Assembly (NCBI RefSeq): GCF_030272615.1 | Contig: NC_081414.1 | Location: 768,500,153-768,564,152, forward strand | Direction of reading: 5' to 3' | DNA from: Cryptomeria japonica | Taxonomy: Eukaryota; Streptophyta; Pinopsida; Cupressales; Cupressaceae | DNA length: 64,000 nucleotides | Part shown: piece by piece, positions 33,101-42,229 of the stretch | How the letters are laid out: the number at the start of each line of letters is the position of its first letter | Position numbering within the stretch: the first letter of the stretch is position 1 | Translations under genes and position numbers: made by a program | Notes under the pieces: model-generated | Told to the model about the DNA's origin: nothing | The model's database searches: none | What the model saw: only the letters and a program-made list of their open reading frames with translations

Positions 33101-33347
33101 GTTCATCACAAATGACCTTGTTAAACATTTTCATTAACTCCCCATATGTTAGGTCTTCTATATTGCATTGTATGTAAATCCTAGGGTCTTCTGCAAATGC
33201 TACACCCTTAGGTATTTTTGAAAAAGGTCCTACAGAGTCGTCTTGCTTCGCAATCTCAAAAATTATTTTGAATATGGGCCTAGGGCATTTCTTCTCCACA
33301 ATGGTAGGGTTCGGAATAAATTCAGGAATAGGAGATGAAGCAACCAT
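30140..33347 (-). pseudogene. NA-2 ORF2: long unrecognised element protein, decayed
   Basis: About 1070 codons from ATG at 33347 to a TGA at 30140-30142, with one frameshift near 32560 and in-frame stops at 31910 (TAA), 30881 (TAG) and 30299 (TAG). The N-terminal domain (32550-33347) shares PEHK, IPQFPKEV, VLSRAHGEFLWLD, AVTGLP and RLNSV with NA-1 ORF2, and the part after the shift (TVYFKTFQSKM, VEKYDKQICFV) continues the match. A basic, NLS-like stretch (KRVERKRK, KKTRTLRKK) is followed by a Thr/Glu-rich middle and a coiled-coil tail. The domain order and length match NA-1. The frameshift sits about 25 codons earlier than in NA-1, so the two lesions arose separately. Function unknown. Confidence 0.77.
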
Positions 33348-33685
33348 TATGAAAAATACATGTTATCCAGATGTTTGTTGAATGCTTGAAAAACACTTCT
33401 CAGATTCACCTTGAATGCCTTTGCTTGATTTCACGCTTACAGAAAGTTTGAATGCTCAGTGAGTTTGAAATGAGGGTTTCCCGGTGCTTTATAGCCAAAA
33501 TGTTCTCTAAAACATCATTAAATGCTCGTCAATTAAGTGAAAACTTAACACACCTGCCGGTAAAGAAGAAATGTATCTTCTCACCATCAACTGAGGGTAG
33601 AATGCATGTTTTTCAATTCGATGCCATACCCCCAAGGGATTATTCCTCAGTTAGATGAAGAATCTCCTGTCGGTGGAGAGTTACT
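33348..33685 (-). other. NA-2 spacer between ORF1 and ORF2
   Basis: 338 bases with no gene. It is in the same place as the 403-base spacer of NA-1. Confidence 0.5.
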
Positions 33686-34790
33686 CTATTCTATCGGTGA
33701 AGATATAGTTTCATCAGTTCTCTGATCTCTTTTCTTAATCCACTTTTTTGAAAACTCTTGCTTTACTTCTTCTACCTTCTCTTTTCCCTTCAAGCTTGAT
33801 CTCATATTGTTTGCCAGTGCATTCTTGCTTCTACAAAATTTTGCAATATGTCTAATCTTGTTACATGCATAACAAGTCACATTATTCCTCTGAATAGCCT
33901 TTCCATATCCTTGACTAGTTTGTGATCTGCATTGATTAGAGAAATGTCCAAATCTTCCACAAACATAGCATTTCACATTCATTCTGCAGTTTTCTAAATT
34001 ATGACCAACTTTGTTGCATTTGGAACATTGACTGGTGGGTGAGTTCATATTTTGGTTATTTCTAAATCTACACTGATTTACTCTCTGACCATATTTGTTG
34101 CAATTGAAACATTTCCCATTAAATTTATAAGCATTCGGTTGTCTTATCGGTTTGTTCTGATCTTGATTGTTTGCAGTACCAGAACTTTCTCCAACTTCCA
34201 ATCCAAGTCCATTAGTATCTCCATTAGGCTTTTGACCCTTCAGCATGTCATCAATTTCTTCTGAACTTTCTTGAATTTGTCTTTGTTTTTATTTGCAGTA
34301 GCCAACTCATTTTCCAAAATTCCAACTTGTCTCATAAGCTCAGTTTTATCATGTTGCATGTGAATAAGATCTATCTTCAACATATCATTTTCATGATTAA
34401 GTCTCAGATTTTCATTTCCAGCATCATTAAGTCTCCTAGTCAAGTCTTCTTCATTCTTCTTCCTATCTTCAATATCTTTACATAACCTCATAGTCATATC
34501 TTGCATTTCATTCTTCATATTACTCTTTTCTTGTCTCAACTTGTTTGCAATGTCTCTAAGAGTTTCCTTTTCATCATCATCATTCTGCACCTTTTCATGA
34601 AGTTCTTTTATTTTTTTTGGTGCTATAGCAAAGTTCTCCTAAAGTCCTTTAATGAATTCCTGTGCAATCCTTAGATCATCTTCAAGTTTGATATTCTTCA
34701 ATTTATCTGCATCAAAATCTTCAAGAGCTCCTTCCAACTGTTTTCTTAAGTTCTTCATCTGTACCGGTGTCAGAATCTTCCTCAAGTTGT
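33686..34790 (-). pseudogene. NA-2 ORF1: coiled-coil zinc-knuckle gag-like protein, broken
   Basis: Read right to left, a Lys/Glu/Leu-rich coiled coil (34240-34790, with an in-frame TAG near 34638) is joined through a frameshift near 34243 to a region with NGLGLEVGESS, like the GLGYNEEGESS of NA-1, and four CCHC-type knuckles. The first, CFNCNKYGQRVNQC, has Gln in place of the zinc-binding His. The next two are complete, and the fourth (CYACNKIRHIAKFC) keeps its Cys and His but has Arg before the His. A basic KKWIKKRD tail ends it. As in NA-1 there is no capsid-like domain. Confidence 0.8.
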
Positions 34791-34815
34791 TAGGCTTTTA
34801 AAAATAGAGGACCAG

Positions 34816-34827
34816 GCTCCGATACCA
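34816..34827 (-). promoter_or_regulatory. NA-2 primer-binding site
   Basis: Sense strand TGGTATCGGAGC, one base from the initiator-Met site TGGTATCAGAGC used by NA-1, with the same AT spacer to the LTR. Confidence 0.88.
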
Positions 34828-34829
34828 AT

Positions 34830-35628
34830 TGTTAGATTCAATGACAGTCCAAAGACACTGAGAGGGGGGTGAATCAGTGTCTAACCGATTAGCAGAATAT
34901 TTATACTTATTTAAAACTTTGCATCCCAAAATAGTGTACCGGTAAATAAGAATTAATGCAGCAAATAAGAATAACAGAGACAACATAGAAACACACCATA
35001 ACACAAGATGTTTAATGAGGAAACCCGGTGTGGAAAAAACCTCAGTGGGATTTGTGACCCACAATATTTACTCATTGTCCAATGAATAAATACTACTTAC
35101 AATGAGGGGCTTGCACATGCAGGGAGGCCAACAACTTAGAGCTCACTACTCAATCACAAAATAGGAGTCACATTGACTACAAAATGGATTATCAAAATCC
35201 AATACAATGTACTGCTCAAAATAACATCTCATATGCCAGGTTCAGTACCGGTTTAAGCTCAGTCAATAACCAAAATGTTTGTTGTCAACTATATCACCTT
35301 ATACAAAATTGTCTTATACTTCTCATCCATCTTCATACCTAAAATGACCTATAAGATCTCATACATATATGAGTCTTTTACAATGTACCATGTCAGCTTT
35401 CAAACGATAATTACATTACAAAACACTAAACAAAAGTTTATTCCATGTCGGCCTGAGTGCCGGTATGCATTGTTGACGATGTTGGTGAAGTGCTTGCCAG
35501 TGTATGTAGAAATCTATTGTCGGTATCAGTATCTATCAGTTGGTTGCTAGATGTTTGGCAATTGGTTGCCAGTCGGTTGCCATCAATGACAACATCAATT
35601 ATTCTCATAAGAGTGTAGAATGCCAACA
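34830..35628 (-). repeat. NA-2 5' LTR
   Basis: 799 bp. Sense strand starts TGTTGGCATTCTACAC and ends TCTAACA. It aligns end to end with 28987-29789. Confidence 0.95.
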
Positions 35629-35702
35629 TCTGCTTCCTTCGAACCGATCTCAACCGTTCATTAAAGATCAATCCTAACCTTTGGTCTCCCTCTTGATTTT
35701 CC

Positions 35703-35710
35703 TATAAATT
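35703..35710 (+). promoter_or_regulatory. TATA-like box in the solo LTR
   Basis: TATAAATT in a CCTATAAATTCAGGCTC context, close in form to the T3 LTR box (TATAAATAGAGCCC at 49457), and about 530 bases before the LTR end. Confidence 0.5.
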
Positions 35711-36231
35711 CAGGCTCTCACTCTTCAATCAGCATCAGAGAATTTTACATCGTTATTATGCTAATATTGTGTTGCAAGTTATCGAGGAAATTTTGAAGCT
35801 TTGCATATTTAATTCATCAATCAACTTAGTTTTCATTCATCTTTCATTTAATCTTAGAATCATTTAGATTTCTAGTTCATTAGCTTAGATTCATTTCTCT
35901 TATCTAAATTCAATTTCTTGCATATAATCTAGCTTAGCTTCATTTAGAGCTTTGATCATTTATCTTGATAATCTAATTTCACTTAATCAATTAATCTTGC
36001 ATTAATCTTGCATTTGCCTAGTTGCATGCATTTAAAAATCCTCCATTTGAGTGTAGTCTAGTCACTGGATAGCTTAGCAATCTGAGAGCAATCCACACTC
36101 GCACAATCTAGGAGGCAATAAGCTGACTTGCAATGGATTTCATTTTTTTTTTTTTTATTAACTAACCCATGCAAATAATGGTTTATTGAAGTGTTTGTGC
36201 CTTTGCAGGTTCCCCAAATTTCACACACACA

Positions 36232-36236
36232 CTCTT
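36232..36236. repeat. Target-site duplication of the solo LTR, right copy
   Basis: CTCTT, matching 28476-28480. Confidence 0.85.
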
Positions 36237-36430
36237 CATACCTGTTGGTGTTATCACTATTTTACCCATCAAAGTTTCACTGCACTCCCCACAGTGAATC
36301 ATTGATTGCCTTTAAGTTCTCTTCATACCAGTTGGTATTATCACTATTTTACCCATCGAAGTTTCAATGTAATCCCTAGAGTGAATCATTGGTTGCCTTC
36401 AATCTTCATAGCACTTGGTGTTATCACTTG
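36237..36430. repeat. 87-bp tandem repeat, two units and a partial
   Basis: Units at 36237-36323 (87 bp) and 36324-36406 (83 bp), then a partial unit, each starting CATA and containing GTTATCACTATTTTACCCATC and GTGAATCATTG. They continue the unit at 28391-28480. Confidence 0.88.
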
Positions 36431-38585
36431 CATTCTAACTCTGTATGCTTTCCCCTTCCAATTGCTGCCTGAAATCAATTCTAGAAAAAAGGGTAGCATG
36501 ACTGCCAATTGCAAGTGCATTTTATTAAATAACTATAGATAATTCTCCAATCAAAATCTGCATCCAGGATCTTATCCTTTGTCTGTGTGTTCCCCAATAA
36601 CACAGTTTTTACATAAAATGTATTTCCTAAATTTACAGACTATTACCATTCTGATAAAAAGGTTAAATGATCATTTAATTCTTTTGAAAGTCACTCCATT
36701 AGAAAAGATGTCAAAAAATATACTAGTGATGTCAGGGACTGAGGAATTAATTATATTTAAAAGTTGTTTTTTAATCTAGTTACAAAAGATGCACAGTTTT
36801 ACAATGAGAAAAAGAGAAAACAAACTCCAAATGAGAAATGAAGCACCTAAAAACTAGATTGGAAGGCTACAACTCTTTTACAATAATTTAGTCATCATCA
36901 TTTACTCATTTTTTATGGTATATTTGTGGTACAACCAGTGCAGGCAACAAAGATAGGCAACCAGTGCAGTGGTATATTTGTGGTACAATTAGTGCAGTGC
37001 AGTGTAGAGATATTTTAGTGTCGTCATTGTAAACATCAAAGTTGAACTTTGCAATCAACGACATGCTTGAAATAACTAAATTGATTAGATAGGCAATGCA
37101 AGATGCTGGAAGCCTATTTATTTTGCTGAGAGGCATCAACAATGAAATCAAAATGCCTGTAAACAAAAAATCAATTTTGAAACAATTTAACATGCAAATG
37201 ACGGGTAAATGCATGAGGCCATATTTTGGTTTTTGTGGAGGTGTTATTTTATTACTCCAAATAAATAGAACCCTGGACACTTGTCTTCAACTATATGAAA
37301 CCGTTACATTCAAATGATTGTGGAAGAGTGCCATAATATTTAAAAGGGAACAATCATCAGATTCCCTTCTATTATAAGATATCTCTCAGCATCATTTACC
37401 TAGATTTTTTAAATATAGATACAATAGTATTTATACCTATTCAAAATTTATCAATTATATTTTAGTTGTTTTCAAAAGCCCTATTTATCAAAAGCCTACA
37501 AATTATGTATTGCACTTTTCTATTTCAATGTCTGGCTTATGCAACATCTCTTTATGGGGTTTAAGATGCAAAGATTGGATCAATCATATTCAATGACCTG
37601 TAGTCTTTGCATTCTGTAGTCTTTGCATTCTCTAAGCTTTGGACTTGTTAAAAAGAAAAGTATTAGATATGCTCTCTATTTTAATTATTTTTTAAACAAA
37701 GGACAATTACATTACACAAATTGAAAGAAACATAACAAATTCATAATGATTACATGGCAGCCAAAACAGATACAGACAAAAACAAAAGCATAACCATCTT
37801 TTGGCAAGAACTTTGCTGCTCTACAACACTTATTTTTATAAAAAATTCAAGTTATAATCAATCTTGGAATATCCTTGTTTATGATTTTAATTCACAAAAT
37901 TCAAAGTAGAGCTTTATGTAATGGTCTTACCATTGTTAATATAATTAATGGCTAAAAATCAATAATGAAATAAGCATCACAACTTTTTTACTAGGTAGAT
38001 TTGAATTATGTGAATTTAAAATTTTGAAGTGATAATCCTAGTGTTGGAGATCAACGTCTTCTCATTTTTTACTTTTGATAGTTTTACTCATGTCATCTTT
38101 AATATAAATTTATGCTTCTTTTTCATCTTTGTATGTGAAAATTTGTAATCTTTTTCATATATGTGTATGAACATTTGGAATCATTTTCATATCTGTGTAT
38201 CATATTTTATTTTATAATATTTTTTAGTGTCTAGCTAGTGGGAAGGTATTAATTTTTACTTATCTTGTTTTACTCTGTTTCGTTGAATAATATTAGCATT
38301 ATTATGTAACTATTTGAATGGCATGTATTCTAATCTATTCCCATGTATTTCACAAAGATATATTCAAGGTGGTCATAGAAGATGGAAGAACACTGGCAAT
38401 GAAACTACATAGATTGGGTTAGACATCATTTAGAGCTGTTAAATATAATTGTGACTATTTGAGGCATCATACCAACTATAACTCGCTCTACCTATCATGA
38501 TTGGAAGCTATTAAATAATTTTCCTTCATGAAGGTTGATTTTAACATGTCCTCATTTTAGTTAGTTCATTGTTGTAGATGCTTTG
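36431..38585. other. AT-rich DNA, no gene seen
   Basis: About 2.1 kb without LTR or coding signal. It contains a 54-bp direct repeat (GGTATATTTGTGGTACAA at 36917 and 36971) and a 16-bp doublet near 37603 (TGTAGTCTTTGCATTC). It is probably the same host DNA as 25561-28390, cut by the solo LTR. Confidence 0.4.
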
Positions 38586-39699
38586 TGTAGACACCTAAAA
38601 AATGTCCCATTAATTCTACACTAATTATTTGTCTATTTAATTAAGTAATTATTTAATTATTTGATTAAACTAACTATTTCTTCTAATCATCGCCCTTCAA
38701 CACTTCTAATTATTCTATTTCTATTCTCAAATCATTTTAATCAGTTAACTCTATTTCAATTATTAATCAAATATCCATTATTTAATTAATTATGATTTAT
38801 TCCTTAATTAAATAATCTTTGTTATTTAATTAATTCAATCTCCTAAGTTTAAATAATTTCACTTAAATTATTTAAATTAATTAATTAAGTTCCTCCAATT
38901 CCCCAAATTATAATTCCAAATAATTCCAACTAATTTCATTTCATATTCTCCCAAATTCGAATTTCACTTCATTTCATCTAATCCCAAATCATCAAATTCA
39001 CATTTCACCAAATCTGAATTTCAGTTAATTTCATGTGCATTTCAGCATTCGAAAGTCCAAATTCAAATCCAAATTGAAAATGAAAATCAAATTCAATTTA
39101 AAATTCCTACAACACATGCTAAAATCACAACTGATTGATCAAATCAGCTATCTGACCAATTAACTCAATTGACTCATCAATCATCCTTTTTAACTCAAAA
39201 CCAGCTTTTTATGACTAATCCATCAATTCAGTCTTCTAATCCATCTATTCAGTCATCTCCCTAGCCTATTTAGTTCATTGATCAATCTATTGAGTTAACA
39301 AATCAATCAACTCTATTAATTGATCAATCAATTTCAGATATCTATCAATCAACACTTGAGTTCTATTTCTCACCCCCTTTGTGTTGAAAATATATAAATC
39401 AAACTTCATTTTCTCAATTCAAGCTAGAATCACAGAATCAGAGTCTTTAAAATTGTTGTCCTATCTTATGCAGGAAATCAAGTACAATACCTGAGAGCCA
39501 CCTACATCAACAACAATGGAGAAGAGCAATGGAAGCCTTGTTATTTCAATTGAGGGAGTTTTAAATAGATCATGCTTTCAATTCAATTGATGTTGCATTA
39601 TTCTATTGTCATTTACGAGTAATATTGATTAGATTAGAGTTGTGATTCGCTCTTCTATATCTGATTATGCATTTTGCGCTTATTTACTACCTGAGTACA
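38586..39699 (+). repeat. T4 LTR
   Basis: 1114 bp from TGTAGACACCTAAAAAATG to GAGTACA, directly followed by TT and a primer-binding site. The start is shared with the T1 LTR. Runs of AATTAATTAAT-like sequence occupy the first third. The partner LTR is not in the window. Confidence 0.82.
39391..39399 (+). promoter_or_regulatory. TATA-like box in T4 LTR
   Basis: TATATAAAT about 300 bases before the LTR 3' end, comparable to the position in T1. Confidence 0.5.
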
Positions 39700-39701
39700 T
39701 T

Positions 39702-39719
39702 TGGTGAACCCGATGTGAA
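39702..39719 (+). promoter_or_regulatory. T4 primer-binding site
   Basis: TGGTGAACCCGATGTGAA, the same type as T1 and T3 with one or two changes. Confidence 0.82.
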
Positions 39720-40005
39720 ACATGCTAACCTTAATTGTTTATTTTGAATGATTTTGCAGATATGTACCTAAAACAGAAAGCCTGATTTCATAATTACCCA
39801 AGAAGAAATTCACAATTGCTTATTTTGCACCGCAATTGCTAAGTAGTTGTACCGAAATCGCAAAAACGTATCACAATTGCCTTAGGGGTTGCAAATTTAA
39901 AAAATCTTTTGTCATTTCTTTATTATCTAATCGTGCGCACCTAACCCAGAAATTCCATCAAATTCTAGAAAATTCAATTTCTACATATAAGATGTGTTTA
40001 ATTCA

Positions 40006-40179
40006 ATGGCAGGAAAGGTGACTTTCAGAATTTCAGGTGCAAGGAAAGAAAAACAGCATAGGAGACAACAAAGGACATATCAAAGAATCTGTAAGGTGTT
40101 AAATCTCCCATCTTTCGAGAACCTCAAGGAGGTTTTCACTGTTAGATGCATCCTTTCTTTTTACTTTTTCATGGTCTAA
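40006..40179 (+). CDS. T4 leader ORF with FRISGAR motif
   Basis: ATG 40006 begins MAGKVTFRISGARKEKQH, homologous to the T1 leader ORF at 18031-18219. The following residues diverge after about 30 codons, and the frame ends at 40179 close to the inversion joint, so the C-terminal part may be foreign. A further in-frame ATG lies at 39994, but homology with T1 supports 40006. Product unknown. Confidence 0.45.
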   Translation: MAGKVTFRISGARKEKQHRRQQRTYQRICKVLNLPSFENLKEVFTVRCILSFYFFMV

Positions 40180-41130
40180 TGTTGCCAATAAATGGTTTTC
40201 AGCAGTAGACCTGATATTATTTTCTTTATTTTCACTTTTGCGACTGGGAGATTTGGCACCCACTTGATTGGAAGATACGTTGTTGAAATTTCGGGTGAAA
40301 GTTGTTGCAAGTTAGATTGCACTAGGATATAAGGATATGGCATGGTCATTAAGAAAGATATCAATGGCAGTATGTCTTTCATTTTCCCAATCAATAAGTT
40401 CAGGGTTGATTAGAGGTAAGGGGTCTTCAAGTTGAGATGCTTCAAGGGTATTTAAGGTCATGATTGAGCTATCAAAGTTTTTGATATGTATGTCAATGTC
40501 TAGAACGGTACTTTCTTCAGAATGACCTCGCGCAAGAAGATCCTGAGCATCATCGATTAAGTTCAAGTTAGCCGAATGCGATTCTAATTCAAGTAGGATA
40601 GTTCCTAACGTTTTCCCTACATACGATTGGACTACATTGACTTCTACATCTTCTTCAAAGCAATTTTCTTTAGCTTATTCTTCATAATGATAGGAATCCC
40701 ATTCCCATTCATTAGAATATGTTTCACTTGCAGCTTGCAATCTGCAGATTTGTTCATATAGCGTTTGATTTGTTTCTTCTATTTTTCATGCTATATCTTT
40801 TCTTCTCTCATATTCAACTTCTTCTGGGCTGAGATTGAGTTTTGTCAACCTTTCTATTAGCTCTTTGTGATTCGTACCAACTTCTTATTTGTTTTGATTG
40901 AGAGTTAGTGTTGCTTGGGAGGTGCCTTGAGTTTGTTTTTCCTGTTGATTTTAAGCTTGCTTCTTTTTCCATTTCATGTTTTCTTGTGCTTGTTGATTGG
41001 CAGATGTTTCTTCCCTTTCAGTTTCAAGTTGTTCTTGTCTATTTTCATATTCCTCTTATTGTTGACTAGAAGATGTGTCTTCTAGTAGAGTAACTTGTCC
41101 ATACCCTAAGCCTGATTTCTCTGTGGCCTA
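40176..41130 (-). pseudogene. Tat polyprotein fragment (protease-RT linker), inverted
   Basis: On the minus strand 40312-40566 reads NLIDDAQ...LINPELIDWENE...AIDIFLNDHAIS, matching LNLIDEVMPIIHPELIEWNQ...LDLFQNDEAI of T3 (about 56555-56665). Further upstream in its frame SETYSNEWEWDSYHYEE matches the SETDSHEWEFDSVQ of T3, and SGLGYGQ near 41110 resembles NTGLGFEKE. The rest is Gln/Glu-rich with at least five stops. It is a decayed piece of the same protein region as T1 11358-11990. It ends at the DNA element at 41131. Confidence 0.7.
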
Positions 41131-42179
41131 GGGTGAACTCACAATACTGGTTCCCACTTTTTGACCAACTTTGAACTTAGATGAACATTTTGCAAAAAAC
41201 CTTCACTTTCCGACACCTATAACTTTTAAATCGTTAAGAATTTGAAGATGATGTAAACTAGTGATTTGTACCATCCTTTTTGTAGATTCTAAATATATTT
41301 TTTTCAAATTTTTTCGAATAAAATTTTATTGATTTTTCCATCTCCCTCAAAAGTAGTTTTTTACAGGAAACAACATTTTTTAAGAGTGATGTGCATCCTG
41401 AAACATATAAATTTTTTTCTATAAATGATAAAAACTTATCTCTTTTAAATTTTGGTTTGCAACATCAATACCCAGGGCATGCAGTTGGTTTGATAGTGAT
41501 ATGTTGAATATTTTTTATTTTGTTAAGTTTTGAAGTCCGACTAATTATAATCTAGATATAGGTGTACGTTTGAACACATAACTTGCTCTATATATATCAA
41601 AATTAAGTTTTATTTTTTTTGTTAGAAAGAAGACATCAATACCTAGGGCATAGATATTTTTCAAATTTTTTTTGTTAGAAAGAAGACATCAATACCTAGG
41701 GCATAGATATTTTTCAAATTTTTTTTGAATTAGTTTGCTATTTTTCCCAATGCATTGAACAAAGAAGTTCATGTTCGGTGAAAAACCTACATTCATAAAA
41801 AATAAAATAAATATATATTAATAAACTTAAATATATTAAAAATTATACTATTTGGAAAGCTTATAATAAGGACTAAATCCTCAAGAAAATAAAACTTCTA
41901 AATGAATTCGTTTGACCCCTCAAAAGCTAATGTAAAGTTGGTTTTTTATCAGCATTTGATAGATGCAAAGGAGACTCCATTGCAAGTATGATTTAGAAGT
42001 AGAGAGATTCTATCCAGGAAATTTTGATCTAAGAGCCTTTGATCTAATTCTCTTCAATTAATTACTTCAAATGGGACCTCTTAAAGCTTAAATAATTATA
42101 TTTTCCAAAAAATGTATGATTTCAGCAAAAATCAGGATGTACCAAAAAGTGGGAACCAGCTTTGTGAGTTCACCCCCTA
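41127..42179. mobile_element. 1045-bp non-autonomous DNA element with inverted ends
   Basis: 41131-42175 is bounded by about 32-bp terminal inverted repeats beginning GGGTGAACTCACAA and continuing CTGGTTCCCACTTTTT, with two mismatches between the ends. CCTA stands on both sides (41127-41130 and 42176-42179), a likely target duplication; a 3-bp CTA reading with a one-base-longer right end is also possible. The interior is AT-rich and has no open frame. No terminus I know (CACTA, hAT, Mutator, PIF/Harbinger) fits clearly, so I leave the superfamily open. Confidence 0.72.
41621..41726. repeat. 53-bp direct duplication in the DNA element
   Basis: GTTAGAAAGAAGACATCAAT and the following 33 bases occur twice, head to tail, without visible change, so the duplication is recent. 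A weaker third match (AACATCAATACCCAGGGCAT) lies at 41461. Confidence 0.93.
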
Positions 42180-42229
42180 CTGAGTATGAGGTTGGATAGG
42201 TTATCAGTGTCACAGATAAGAGATTTTGA

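Larger units (their letters stand above)
28987..35628 (-). mobile_element. NA-2: older copia-like LTR element without pol
   Basis: A 6642-bp minus-strand element with LTRs at 34830-35628 (5') and 28987-29789 (3'), an initiator-Met-like primer site, a polypurine tract, a zinc-knuckle ORF1 and a long ORF2 homologous to that of NA-1. It has no pol domains. The flanking duplication is imperfect (TGTGC at 28982-28986, TCTGC at 35629-35633). The sense-strand 3' terminus has changed from CA to TA. The LTRs differ clearly more than those of NA-1 and by small indels (803 versus 799 bp), so this insertion is older. It lies inside the solo LTR. Confidence 0.9.
28481..36231 (+). mobile_element. Solo LTR of a gypsy-type element, split by NA-2
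   Basis: The LTR is 28481-28986 plus 35629-36231, about 1.1 kb in all once NA-2 is removed. It starts TGTAATACCCTAAAAATGG, ends in CACACA, has a TATA box at 35703, and is flanked by CTCTT on both sides. No primer-binding site or coding sequence adjoins it, so it is a solo LTR left by recombination between two LTRs. The TGTA...CCTAAAAATG start resembles the Tat-type LTRs of T1 and T4. Confidence 0.78.
38586..40175 (+). mobile_element. T4: Tat-type element, LTR and leader only
   Basis: An LTR, a primer site, a short leader with CACAATTGC/CGCAATTGC motifs (39800-39885) and the FRISGAR leader ORF are present. The next recognisable element sequence, at 40176-41130, lies on the opposite strand. 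So T4 is truncated or internally inverted near 40175. The joint cannot be placed to the base. Confidence 0.7.

Noticed and set aside
36149-36165. Poly-T run as a poly-A tail of a LINE or retrocopy
   Set aside because: It lies inside the solo LTR, and no LINE or SINE sequence adjoins it.
36906-37317. Overlapping open frames on both strands near 37 kb
   Set aside because: Neither has a motif, and the minus-strand one is partly built on the 54-bp direct repeat.
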